Source: Ephemerocybe angulata
Taxonomy: Eukaryota; Basidiomycota; Agaricomycetes; Agaricales; Psathyrellaceae
DNA: 30,432 nt
Direction: 5' to 3'
NCBI GenBank assembly: GCA_013368325.1
Contig: JAACJK010000094.1
Coordinates: 1 to 30,432, forward strand
Shown here: one piece after another, positions 10,117 through 19,297 of the stretch
Layout: each line of letters opens with the position of its first letter
Numbering within the stretch: the stretch's first letter is position 1
Notes under the pieces: generated by a model
Databases searched by the model: none
Seen by the model: the letters and a program-made list of their open reading frames with translations, nothing else
Told to the model about the DNA's origin: nothing
Position numbers and translations under genes: made by a program

Positions 10117-10434
10117 TCAAGGAGACTGCGCATGCGCCTTGACCTTGTCCATATGCTTAGCCGTTTTGCAATGACTGGCCCAGTTCTTCCACTCCCAGTC
10201 CCTAGCCTTACTAAGGGACCCGCACACGATACACTTCACCCTGAACTGACTACTATCCAGTCCTAGATGGGCGCCCTCCAAAAGAATCGCGTATGGGTCG
10301 TTAACGAAGCGTTGCTTGCGGTTAGCTATTACGTCGTCGGCGCCTGAGAGGATGTAGCGAGAGTCACAGGCCGCTTGTACGCCCTCGCTGGTGCTGGAAC
10401 CCGTATCGTCCGCTGTGCGATGATTGCAGGACAT
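10117..10434 (-). CDS. Small single-finger (C2H2/BED-like) protein, 105 aa
   Basis: Single exon with ATG at 10434-10432 (MSCNHR). This start is chosen because the sister copy begins at the equivalent ATG (14554); the frame is open further upstream. Residues 1-60 are low-complexity and polar. A conserved KQRFVNDPYAI stretch (40-50) and then QFRVKC lead into the finger C68-x2-C71-x16-H88-x5-H94, with tryptophans (DWEWKNW) between the metal ligand pairs as in BED-type fingers. A short basic tail follows. It is likely a nuclear nucleic-acid-binding protein, but that rests on the finger alone; it could also be a captured transposon DNA-binding domain without a catalytic part. The paralogue is the interrupted gene at 14554/11227. 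Confidence 0.6.
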   Translation of the reverse strand: MSCNHRTADDTGSSTSEGVQAACDSRYILSGADDVIANRKQRFVNDPYAILLEGAHLGLDSSQFRVKCIVCGSLSKARDWEWKNWASHCKTAKHMDKVKAHAQSP

Positions 10435-10720
10435 GGGGTGAATCGGGTGAGGATGGCGTTCTTGGGGAGTGTGTTTGAGGCTATTTCTGAAGAGGGGCAG
10501 TTCAGGAGGAAGAAGTTTGTTGGTGTGGGTTGGACTAACAACTGTTGTATATATACTGCTACATGAGAGTTGACAATGCACCATTTCGTGCTGTGGAGGG
10601 AGGGTCTACTGTCGCTTTGATGCGAAAGGCGCAAAGCCCGTCTGAGGGCATTTACATACGATGACCAATCACAGCGCGTTTGACGCCGCCGGTCGGATTA
10701 CTATAGCGCTTAGCCACTCA

Positions 10721-11226
10721 AGTGTTGCTGAAACCAATCATGAGGGCATTGCGATCAGCGTCTCGTGGCCTATCCTTCACTCTTGAAATTCAGCGGAAAG
10801 CTCGGACACAGAGCTTACGACACTAGAGGTTTGTACAAAGCTCATTTGCGTTTCTGCAACGGAGGTCAAAGCCCTAATATCCCAGTCGTCCTTTTGGCAC
10901 AGTTAGGAAAAATTGTAAATTCAATTAGGCATCATAGTAGAGTTTGCCAGGGGTTATGCGAGCGCACACCAGCGCGTATGGTATCTCATTCCATCACCAG
11001 ATTATCGAGTGGTACTGAGTATGAGACGTGCTACTTCAATTCAATTTGAGTGGAATTGTACCGTCCCCCATGGGCGTCCATTCTCCCGGTTTGTTTTGGC
11101 AACGAGGTTACTCCGGCGTAGTGTGTCGACAAAAATATGATCGCAATCCATTAACTTATACTGGATGTTTATACACCGTTGATTAAGCTAGAGTCGTCTA
11201 CTTCTATCCTCTCAACATGAGGCATT
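10721..11226. other. Intergenic spacer between the two small finger loci
   Basis: No convincing gene. From about 11060 the sequence becomes similar to 9770-9960, that is, the 3' flank of the second duplicated unit. Confidence 0.45.
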
Positions 11227-11294
11227 TCAAAGAGAAAGCCCAAGCGCCTCGATATTGCGCCTATGTGTAGCTGATCGGCAATGCACGGGCCAGG
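11227..11294 (-). pseudogene. 3' fragment of the small finger gene split by the transposon
   Basis: Minus-strand coding end of the second finger-gene copy. It supplies the second half of the finger (HCRSATH) and a short tail ending with TGA at 11229-11227. It includes the left target-site copy 11287-11294. When joined to 14554-14306 at the duplicated GGGCCAGG, with one copy removed, the frame is continuous and the product would be 102 aa, parallel to the intact 105-aa gene at 10117-10434. Confidence 0.85.
11287..11294. repeat. Target-site duplication, left copy (GGGCCAGG)
   Basis: Perfect 8-bp direct repeat with 14306-14313, directly outside the terminal inverted repeats. The preceding base is C on both sides, so 9 bp is possible if the right end of the element is taken one base earlier. 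Confidence 0.85.
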
Positions 11295-11332
11295 GGTGGT
11301 TCAGGTTTTTGCGTTGCGTTGCGGTAACTTGC
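11295..11332 (+). repeat. Terminal inverted repeat, left
   Basis: Begins GGTGGTTCAGG and runs into TGCGTTGCGTTGCGGTAAC. It aligns with the reverse complement of 14268-14305 with mismatches and two single-base gaps. Confidence 0.7.
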
Positions 11333-11409
11333 ATTGATGGGCTTGCGGTGTATAACACGCAAGTTACCGCAAATGCCTTGATTGCCGCAAGATTTTTGGG
11401 ATTTGCGGT
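11319..11409. repeat. Subterminal TTGCGGT/ACCGCAA word cluster, left
   Basis: Exact words occur at 11319 (TTGCGGT), 11343 (TTGCGGT), 11366 (ACCGCAA) and 11403 (TTGCGGT), with related TTGCCGCAA and TTGCGTG words between them and a further ACCGCAA near 11592. Such repeated subterminal motifs are usual binding sites for element-encoded DNA-binding proteins; the GCM-like product of the element is an obvious candidate, by inference only. Confidence 0.6.
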
Positions 11410-12034
11410 GACTTGCGTGAGGTTGCGTGTGTTGCGTAGGGCTTCTGGGGAAGGACACGGGGGTATAATGGGGTGTTGTAGATGTTCAGTAGTCAGTAAA
11501 TAAGGTATAGCGCATCGTTCTCCCAGCCCAGCCTGTCCTCGATCAGCGGAGAGGTTAAATGACTGTGGGAATTGTCTGAGGTGACGCAAAGCACCGCAAC
11601 GACGTCGTCAATTGTGACTGCTTACCACCACAACAGCGAGCACCGAGGACCAACATCCACTCAACCAGCAGATACCCAGCGTATCTCGGAAACATTTTTG
11701 AGGCTTAGAGAGGCGCGCAAGACGGAGGGTTGGGCATGGGCTTGGGGAACAGGATTGATGGCCGGTGGTGACCCTCAATAGGGGCGGGGTGGGCTGTGGT
11801 AAGTCGTCCGCCTCGAGTATGGCTGGTATATTGGTGTTAACAGGTTCCTAGAGATTGTATCTGTACATTATAGACCCAATATATGCGCTTTCGCCTACAG
11901 ACTTTGATTCTTGGAGCGATGTTTTGCTGGGCCATTATAAGCTTCCGTTCCCGATTAGGCGCCTCGCTCCAAAGATTTTGAGGACTCGACAACCTCTAAT
12001 AACGCACGTTTTGCCTCACACAGATCATCAAGAC

Positions 12035-13232
12035 ATGAAGAGACTCAAAAGGGCGCTTTTTGCCTTCTTTTCGGAGGACGAGCAACAGCAACAAGCACCA
12101 CCAGTGCCCGTTGTGAACCAGCCGCAGTATCAGCACCACCCCATGCAATATCCTCCAATGTACCAACCCGCTGCTCCTCCAGGGCATGTATACAGTCCGT
12201 ATGCGCAACCACCACCCCATATGATGCTCCATGGGTACCATCCAAGCCAATACATGTCTGTTTCGGCACCGTACATGAATGGTGAGTTCCAACTTCAGGG
12301 CTCAAGCAATGCTAGGCTGATAATCTTCGTTCTGGTGTGTCTAGGTTACGGAAATCCAGGAGCATACAATGTTGGAGTACCTATGCCTTCGTTCAACCCG
12401 CCTGAAGCGACGCAACCACCCAAAATGCCGACCATCGAGACCGTTCAACCCGCCGCAACCAGACAGCACTTACCCGTGCCCGAACAAGCAAAAATCGCGA
12501 AATCCCCAGCCGCAGACAGTCGCAAAAAGGTACCGCAAGCTAGGGACGAACCTCAGGCAGCACTAGAGGCAAAGCAGAAGGTCAGCGCTGAATTGGATTC
12601 GAGTTCGGACTCGGAAGGAGAATCAGAGGAAGAGGGAATATGTACAGCGGAACCTGGTACGTCTATAGTGCCTACGACGATATAATGCTCTAAAATATAC
12701 TAGGAACTGTGCTATACGACTGGCCGAATGGAAACGAGTTCGAAAATTCGAAACGGAGGATGAAGCAAAGCCAAATAACGACCAGGCGAAATGGCAGTTC
12801 CGTTCTTATGGTACAAGCAACTGGAACCGCAAAACCACTGAATACTCCGTTGCCATTGGAAAAGCGAAGACGAGCAAGTGTCTTGGGGTCGACGTATGCC
12901 CCAATCCGGCCTGTGCACGCCCAGTGAAGCCCAAAACCGATCCCAGCACTCAGGAGAAGCAAATTCACGCCGGCTGCGCCCTATGCGGGTCCGGTCCACT
13001 TGTCCACCATGACTGTGCCGCCAGGTGCCATCGGTATCGCGCGAAGGATATCAAGACTGGTGAAGAATACTTCCGCTGGGAGCACGAAGGATATCATGAC
13101 CACCCACGCCCACCCACGAGCCACCTCTCCGTTTCGGAAACTGCTCACCGAAGCCAAAGAAGAAGGAACAAGAGAAACTCGCTCACCTTCCGGCCCCAGT
13201 CCCAGTCGCAACTCGCCTCACCAGAAAGGTGA
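12035..13232 (+). CDS. GCM-like (WRKY-GCM1 superfamily) zinc-domain protein, transposon-borne
   Basis: Exons: 12035-12281, 12345-12656 and 12704-13232. Introns are 12282-12344 (GTGAGT...GTCTAG, 63 nt, in frame) and 12657-12703 (GTACGT...ACTAG, 47 nt). The N-terminus is basic (MKRLKRALFAFF), then low-complexity Gln/Pro/Tyr/His-rich to about residue 130, then an acidic Ser/Glu run. The C-terminal part shows KCLGVDVCPNPAC.RP (12876 on), CALCG, HHDC, and YFRWEHEGYHDHPRP (ending about 13110). This is the cysteine/histidine order of the GCM fold, including its hallmark CLGV.VC and HDHP.P. The frame leaving exon 3's start (LYDWPNG) and the frame of the zinc domain (KWQFRSYG...) differ by one base near 12730-12760, so there is either a missed splice or an indel. 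It probably binds DNA. It lies wholly inside the transposon. Confidence 0.7.
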
Positions 13233-13389
13233 CTATGGATCAACGTTTACAGACAGAGAAACGAAGGGGAGAAGGGGAGTCGGACGAAGGATTTATTCCT
13301 GGCAGTAAAAAGCGAGCCAAGAAGCATCATGTATCGTAGTATAGCTCTGTCCCCCAAAAGTGCGAATGAATTGTATATTGATGTTTACT

Positions 13390-13780
13390 GCTGAACCTGA
13401 TGCACTCGCCTCACAAGATTCCATATTCACGATGCTCTAGCTACCTTAAATCTAATGTCAAGTTATCTCCTGAATTCTTTAGGTACTTGTGGAGTGGGGT
13501 GCAAAATGGCGGTTGACTTATCAAACTTTGATGGCGCCGTGCACGTCTCAATATGGGCACCCACCAACTATTCATTGCACCACAGCTGAACCTGATCTCG
13601 TCACCTCTCCAAATTTTGTATAATATACCCAGAATATACCTCTAATGTACTTAGCTTGGTTTTTCCCATTTCCTTTGGGTAGTTTTTGCACGGCGATTAG
13701 ATTCGTGCCCGGCACACTCCATATTGATGGCACCGTGAGACACAATATGGGATTGTATACTACAACGAGAGATACAATAT
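13390..13780. repeat. 195-bp direct repeat, two diverged copies
   Basis: GCTGAACCTGAT occurs at 13390 and 13585, and GATGGC(G/A)CCGTG at 13530 and 13726, with CAATATGGG after each. The spacing is therefore constant at 195-196 bp. It lies in the non-coding right part of the transposon and shows no coding potential. Confidence 0.7.
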
Positions 13781-13849
13781 ACTAATATACTTCCATAACT
13801 AATGTATTCTAAGGTCCCACCTGTAAAGAAAATCTTTTCACGCAAACCC

Positions 13850-13945
13850 ACCGCAAATTGAAGGTCACCTACCGCAAATTCGATGCAAGTGAACGCAAAT
13901 AACCGCAAAGTACATGCAGATCACTGCAAGTCAACGCAACTTGAC
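13850..13945. repeat. Subterminal ACCGCAA word cluster, right
   Basis: ACCGCAA occurs at 13850, 13871 and 13902, with AACGCAA and TGCAAGT variants between them and two more exact copies inside the right terminal repeat (14266, 14281). Orientation is mostly opposite to the left cluster, as expected of an inverted-repeat element. Confidence 0.6.
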
Positions 13946-14267
13946 GCGTGGGAATCAACTAAGGCTCAACATCAATTCCCTGGTTTGGGGAAGGTGTTGG
14001 GTTCCACTGCCCAAAGTCGTTATGTATGAGGTGGGCCATACCATATATATAAAGGTAGTTCTCATATAGCTCTATTTCATGCTCTAGAGTCTGTGATTTG
14101 CCCAACAGTCGCTGGAATTGGACCAACTTTGACATATTATCAGGTATTCCATAGGCACCTCCTCGCTTTGTTATTTCTATGCTGGTAGACTGTACTGACA
14201 TATGCTGAGTTATATAACTATGTACGTACGCATCCAGGCCCAAAGATTTTAGTTTTCGTATATTTAC

Positions 14268-14305
14268 CGCAAATTACCGCACCGCAACGCAGAATTTTGG
14301 CCACC
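14268..14305 (-). repeat. Terminal inverted repeat, right
   Basis: The reverse complement begins GGTGGCCAAAATTC and continues TGCGTTGCGGTGCGGTAATT, matching the left end imperfectly. Confidence 0.7.
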
Positions 14306-14313
14306 GGGCCAGG
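14306..14313. repeat. Target-site duplication, right copy (GGGCCAGG)
   Basis: Identical to 11287-11294. The flanking sequence (CCCTCCATTCCCAG) continues the finger gene. Confidence 0.85.
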
Positions 14314-14554
14314 CCCTCCATTCCCAGTTTGGAGTTTTGATACAATTCCCGCACAAAATGCACTTCACCCTGAACTCGTTACTATTCGCTCCCGGATGGG
14401 TGTCCCCGATAGGGACCGCGTAGAGGTCGTCGATGAAGCGTTGTTTGCGTTTGGCTGTTGTGAAATCGGAACAGGCCTGGTCGCTTCGGAGTGTGTTGCG
14501 ACTGGCGCACACGGAGGTGGGTGGGCCTTGCTCTGTGGGATGGATGTCGCACAT
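14306..14554 (-). pseudogene. 5' fragment of the small finger gene split by the transposon
   Basis: The ATG at 14554-14552 (MCDIHP) opens 83 codons up to the insertion. It contains KRKQRFIDDLYAV and EFRVKCILCG, matching the intact gene at 10434-10117, and ends in the WEWRAW part of the finger. The second half of the finger lies about 3 kb away at 11294-11227. Everything up to the insertion is open, so the copy was intact when the transposon landed. Confidence 0.85.
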
Positions 14555-14821
14555 GGGGTAGATTGAGTGAGGATGTCTTGCTCGCTTGGGAGTGAGTTTG
14601 AAGCTATTTCTGAGGACGAGTAGCACCACGGGGAGAGATTTATTGGTTTGGTTGGACTAATAGTCCTTAGATAATGCTACATGAGAATTGGCAAAGCACC
14701 ACGCTGGGGCTTTGTGGGAGAGTGTACTGACGCTTCAGTGACACGAGAGGCACCAAAGCGCGTCCCGTCGGTACTTTCCAACTACTTATGATGGTTTTTG
14801 ATGGACAAAGCGCGGCATTTT

Positions 14822-17490
14822 AGTCTTACGCACCCCATAGTTCTTATAAATCAGGACCTTTCAGCGTAAAGCCCTTGGGCGTCTATTCGAGCGCCGACTT
14901 TCACTGTCCCAACAGCAGGTGAATGAAGTCTTAGGAAGGTGGTAGCATCGATCATCGCTCAGAAGAGCTATAAGCGGTATGTAAGCCAGAGTCCAAAGTC
15001 CCTAAAAGAAGGAAACAAAGCGAGCTGGCGTCGATTAATCTTTAGCCCAAAGCGCGGGGCCTGATGATCCCGATTTTCCGGAAGGGGCTACCAGATCAGT
15101 CAGGCGGGGCTACAAAGGGACAAAGGGGACAGTAAGTTCAACTTCTTCTTGCCTCTCAACCACCACAAGGTCCGAATTACCCTCTCCCTCTGTTTTGCTT
15201 GCACTAGAACATCTCCCATTATCCTCCGAACCATGCCTGCTATCAGAACCGCTACTCGAGCTACGTGTCGTGGTCGAATAGGCGGAGTGGCGCAGATGCT
15301 CCCCGGGGCGACATCGTCCCAAAGTAAACCAAACGATATCATCGTAGATGCTGCGTTCCAGGCAGTCCCTCCAATGATAACGGCTGGTGTATTGGATCTC
15401 ACAGCACGACGCAGTGAGCTCGAGATTGACCAACTGGCACAATCGCTGTCGCGAGTTGCAGTAGCCCAAAGTTCCAATGCAGACGATAGAGACATGGATA
15501 ATCTGGCTCACGCCTTCTCCGCTACTATGGCTGCCGACATGAACACCCTCCCTGCAGGAACTACACTCCTCCAGAAATCCACCAACGCGTATCCGGTGTC
15601 AGATGCGGTGTTCCAAGTTCCCATCTACTTCCACAAAACGTATCAGCCGAATTCTCCACGATCGCTGCTCTTGGAAAGTGGTGGGAATATCTTCCGAAAA
15701 TTGTACCTCGAGAGGACGCCGTGCTACGCTCCCCTCGAGGACTGCCACTTTAATGTTGCGTGGTGCCTCGCCTGCGAACACCCGGTGCATTCGCCGGATA
15801 ATATGGGGGCTCCCACTGGTCTCTCACGCAAGTGGTTTGAGGCCCACTTGAACTCTGCGGGCCACAAAATGAGGGAAGCAAAATGGGCTCTAACAGGTGG
15901 CCCACTGAGCCGGATTCCTGGCCTACATGGACTCCGGAAGCTAAACGAGCAAGGCTATGTATATCTCGATAGGGTGAGTCGCTTCATCGGAGCTACAAGT
16001 ATGACCCTCGCTCACACTGCCTATATTTTAGGGAAAGGACTGGGCCAGGCTCATAAAAAGACTTGAGGAGCGACAATGGCTGGCGCGCGAGCAATTCAGG
16101 CTCGATTCCCACAAGAATAGGTCAAAGCCATATGCTGGGAAGGGTAGGGTAGAAAGAACGTACGAAAAGATGAAATGGGAGCATCGATGAATTTCAATGA
16201 CCATTCGGACGCATGTATCCTTATCCATATAAATCCCTGTGCCATACCACTATACCGTCTCGCCCATGTGGACTATGCCGCTAGTTTGAGGTTCACCGTG
16301 TATGAATTATTTAACTAGAGTTGTGGGGATGTTGTAGACTTAAACTGTATCCATATACATGTGCATCGAATGCTTAATCATAGATACCCTCAGCCTCTTG
16401 TCGCCTTCAGTTACCGGGCTGAGCCCCTATCGCGGCATTTTGACTCATTCCTCACTTTCGCCTGAGGCTCGCAAGAAAGTTTACCAGTCGATTGTTGGGT
16501 CTCTTCTGGAGACGTGTACAAGGCCGCAATTGCCATCCCAGCTTCGCAAAGTGGGGTTATGCACAGCTCTCAAGTAACTTGAAGGTGACTCAGTCGTCCG
16601 GGATGCGACTCAGCCGGTACAATAACAACATTCTGTGTATGTAGCGCTCGTCATATGATTCGATCCTATGTCTCTGCATAACCCCACTACGGTGTGCAGC
16701 GGGCTTGCGTTCTCGTATATCGCAAGCGAGTACTGCTGGTTCATCCCATTGGGAGTGGGCGTTTGCACTATCCGACATCAAAGCGCACGATAAGTCCTTT
16801 GAGCCAAACTCCGTCCGAGAAGGTGGCTTTATAGGACTCGATCAGATTCTGAAGTGAGAATCTGGATAGATCTTGGAGACCTACATGCCATTAGGGAAGT
16901 CACATCCAGGCTCGTAGGCTCTTTGGCATGAGGACTGTCTGAATGAATGAAGCTGCAAGCGTAATCACACGCAGCATTATATAGAAATGCCGTCGTCATA
17001 AGGGGAGAGTGCGGTGTTTGAGAGAAAGATTACCTTGATCTCAAGAGCATTCGCAGAACGGCCGAACTGGCGTACCCGTAGGCCGCCTGCGGCGGGGCAT
17101 AATCAGTAACAGCGTACTTCTATGACTCCGACTCTACGCTACGTTCCACCGACATATCGAACAGAACCCCAGTAGAAGTTGACACGTTCCCGAGCCGCAG
17201 AGGACTAAGCTTATGATCGAGCTCTCGGAAAGGTACCAAGCACGTTGAGGCCGTACTTGGATTGATCACGAGAGGTCCACGTCCCAAAATGGGCAAATTT
17301 TCGAGGGCCATAGACCTGCTCCTGGCTCTCATCTCGTCACTTTGCAAATTCAGGCTGAGGCCAGTGCTGTATTTGCTATGATCCCGCGGACACGCTGGGA
17401 GGATGGCAGATATGAGGAAGCGACACGAGGACTTCGCCTCGTAGCAGCGAACGTCCCTGTTCACATTCTCTTGCCCTTCGTACATTCGTC
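14822..17490. repeat. Right arm of the large inverted duplication
   Basis: Reverse-orientation partner of 1-2735. It starts a few bases beyond the upstream flank of the split finger gene and ends near 17490, where the left partner is cut by the window edge. It includes an intact zinc-finger gene, and at 16380-16600 a segment that the left arm lacks or has replaced. Confidence 0.88.
15233..16190 (+). CDS. C2H2-type single zinc-finger protein, right copy, 299 aa
   Basis: Exon 1 is 15233-15973 (247 codons) and exon 2 is 16032-16190 (52 codons plus TGA). The intron 15974-16031 (GTGAGT...TTTTAG) joins in phase 0 as YLDR-GKDWARL. The start MPAIRT is shared with the left copy; the open frame extends further upstream but without conservation at the protein level. 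Features: polar Ala/Thr-rich N-terminus, LEIDQLAQSLSRV helix, a highly conserved block (YPVSDAVFQVPIYF), finger C178-x2-C181-x23-H205-x5-H211, and a strongly basic C-terminus (EKMKWEHR). No known family name. Nucleic-acid binding is inferred from the finger and the basic tail. The shared intron and conserved protein against the left copy suggest a once functional gene. Confidence 0.72.
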
Positions 17491-17651
17491 ACCTCTGCTC
17501 AGTACCTGCCAGAAATGTTCTCCCAGGTACGTAGAACAACACATCCACAGGGCCGAATCTCTGATGGCATTTGTAGCGAGACGTTAGGCCACCACTCAAG
17601 TTCAGCTCGGTGTCCAGCTCGTCCTCGCGCAGGCTGCGCCGTGCTCCCATC

Positions 17652-19077
17652 ATGAATCTCTGCTTCGAGCTGCTTCGAGAGGTGTTCGAAACCTTCCTAC
17701 TCGCCGAATGGACTGGTCGACCATCGTCTATCACTATCACTGACCCCACGCCGCGCGCTACTCTTTGTCGTGTATGTAGGGAGTGGAACCATGTCATTCA
17801 AGGAACCCCGTCGCTCTGGACGAACCTTCGAGTCTTCCACGACATACCACCCACCTCCTTCAGCTCAGCCATATCATTCATCAACGACTACCTAAGGAGA
17901 TCTCGCGCCCAGCCTCTCTCGATTTTCATCGTCCCTCAAGAACGGGCGCCAATGAACTCGTGGCTGAAGATAACGAACAAGACGCAATCCGTTCATTCCT
18001 TAGGACCCTCTATACGGCCTCTTCGAGGGTATTGACGCTTGTTATACATACGAGACGTTCCTCATCACTGCCCGATTGACTTCAGAATAGGAACAAAATA
18101 GGAATGCGGAAGAGCATTGCCGCTCACTCCAAGCTCACTCGCACCTCAGACCTTTCTTCGCCGCATTCTCACTTCGTTGACTCTGCCTCTCGAAGCTGGG
18201 GATAATTTACGCTCGTTGCGCAAGTGCAGTCTGGACGGTTCCCCAACCTGCGTGAGTTGGTATTCGACTCCGACTGGGATGATACCATCTTGCACTATCC
18301 CGCACTTGACATACCGACACCGGCTCCAGAAGAGTCTTTCGTCACCGCCCACGTCAATCCGAAGCTGCGGTGGATGAATATCGATGGAAGGAGCCTAATG
18401 GCTCTATTGGAGCCGACGGACGAACATCTTCACCTATCCTCGCTCCTACATCCTACCATAACCTCCATCACAGTCTTCCACCTCACATACCAGTCGCAAT
18501 ACTTCTCAGAGTCGAGCCTTCACGTTTTCTTCCGCGTCCTGACATCCCTCAAGTCTCTCGAAACCGTCGTATTCGATAGGTTAGAGCTGGAGCATCCGGC
18601 GAGCCTCCCAAACCCGGGAACCCTTCCTCTCTCAGGTGGCCTCGACGTCCAAGTCGTACTCAACACATCGTAGTTAAGGGCTGCGATGCAAAGGATGTTG
18701 CATATCTTTTCAAGTTCTTCGCCCCGCGTAGGCTCACTCTCGAACAGTGCTTCCTCGACACTCCAACCTTCACAATTCCTCCCTGCATCACGCATCTCAC
18801 GCTGGTCGCGATACAGAAGTGGTCTTCCCTCGCGGACACCATACCTTTCTGGACTGTGGTAGAGCTTGATATCGTGGCTCTATCTGCCTGTACGTCGGAG
18901 GCTATTCAGCTTCTTCGCCCCCTGTGTACACCGTATGAGGCAGAGAAGGAGACGATCATCCACCTGAGGCGTCTCGAGCTTGTCGACTGCTCCTCCCTCA
19001 TACATCAAACGCTTCTAAAATGCCTTGAGAGGGAGATTGGTGTTGGGATTGGCCACGATGTCTCAGCTGAGGTTTGA
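17652..19077 (+). pseudogene. F-box-like protein remnant with several frame breaks
   Basis: The ATG at 17652 opens NLCFELLREVFETFL ... ATLCRVCREWNHVIQGTPSLWTNLRV. This is the helix pattern of the F-box-like domains that are very numerous in Agaricomycetes (substrate adaptors of SCF ubiquitin ligases). The homologous continuation moves through at least four frames: one to about 17950, a second to about 18079, others at 18117-18673 (PNLRELVFDSDWDD, leucine-rich-repeat-like), and the last from about 18664 to TGA 19077 (LVDCSSLIHQTLLKCLEREIG). No splice sites explain all the shifts, so I call it a pseudogene, though sequence errors could contribute. It ends 10 bp before a retroelement LTR. Confidence 0.65.
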
Positions 19078-19087
19078 GGTCGATTAG

Positions 19088-19281
19088 TGTAGCGCGTATA
19101 CTCGCGCTAGGGCGTAGAGGCTCACCGTACGCAATGCACAAGACCCAAATATATAGGAATCGTACTGTAGCGTAGTAGTGGTGAGCGTAAGGACCACATA
19201 AGGTGGGCCTTACGCGAATATACATGCAAATCAAACAAAGCCAAACAATCTAATCTAATCTAAGTCATCTCTCCCCTTACA
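19088..19281 (-). repeat. 194-bp LTR of the minus-strand gypsy element (3' LTR)
   Basis: On the plus strand it begins TGTAGCGC and ends CCCCTTACA, so both ends show TGTA/TACA. It borders a polypurine tract on its inner side. It contains a TATATA word (minus-strand TATA box candidate, 19149-19155), a near-perfect hairpin CGTAAGG...CCTTACG at 19186-19214, and three TAATC repeats near 19249-19262. No second copy was found, so the match of the two LTRs cannot be tested. Confidence 0.65.
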
Positions 19282-19297
19282 CTCTCCCCCTCCGGGT
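19282..19297 (-). other. Polypurine tract of the minus-strand gypsy element
   Basis: The minus strand reads GGAGGGGGAGAG directly before the LTR start TGTAAGG, the expected plus-strand-priming site. Sequence from 19298 to 19918 is non-coding 3' leader with nothing else recognised. Confidence 0.6.

Larger units (their letters stand above)
9770..10720. repeat. Tandem duplication unit 1 of a small zinc-finger locus
   Basis: This unit resembles the DNA at about 11060-11294 continued at 14306-14830 in the same orientation: flanking words such as ATTAACTTATACT (9907 and 11148), the finger coding region, and the upstream part GGTTGGACTAA...GCTACATGAGA (10530 and 14653). The second unit is interrupted by the transposon at 11295-14305, so this one shows what the locus looks like without the insertion. 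Confidence 0.75.
11295..14305. mobile_element. 3,011-bp DNA transposon carrying a GCM-like gene, no visible transposase
   Basis: The ends read GGTGG... and ...CCACC. Its left 38 bp and the reverse complement of its right 38 bp align imperfectly (shared GGTGG, TGCGTTGCG, TGCGGTAA, TTGC). An 8-bp duplication flanks it. Removing the element plus one duplicate restores an open zinc-finger reading frame, which demonstrates insertion. Inside are clustered TTGCGGT/ACCGCAA words near both ends, one spliced gene (12035-13232), a 195-bp tandem repeat (13390-13780) and an unassigned 94-codon minus-strand frame (13959-14243). An 8-bp duplication fits hAT; 8-9 bp with a GCM/WRKY-type zinc domain would fit Mutator-like elements. 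I see no DDE or RNase-H-like catalytic domain, so it may be non-autonomous or of an undescribed type. Confidence 0.85.

Noticed and set aside
10765..11049. 94-codon open frame on the plus strand
   Set aside because: It starts at GTG, not ATG, and has no motif or splice signals.
13959..14243. 94-codon minus-strand frame inside the transposon
   Set aside because: No recognisable domain. It could be a real small protein of the element, but I cannot support it beyond being open.
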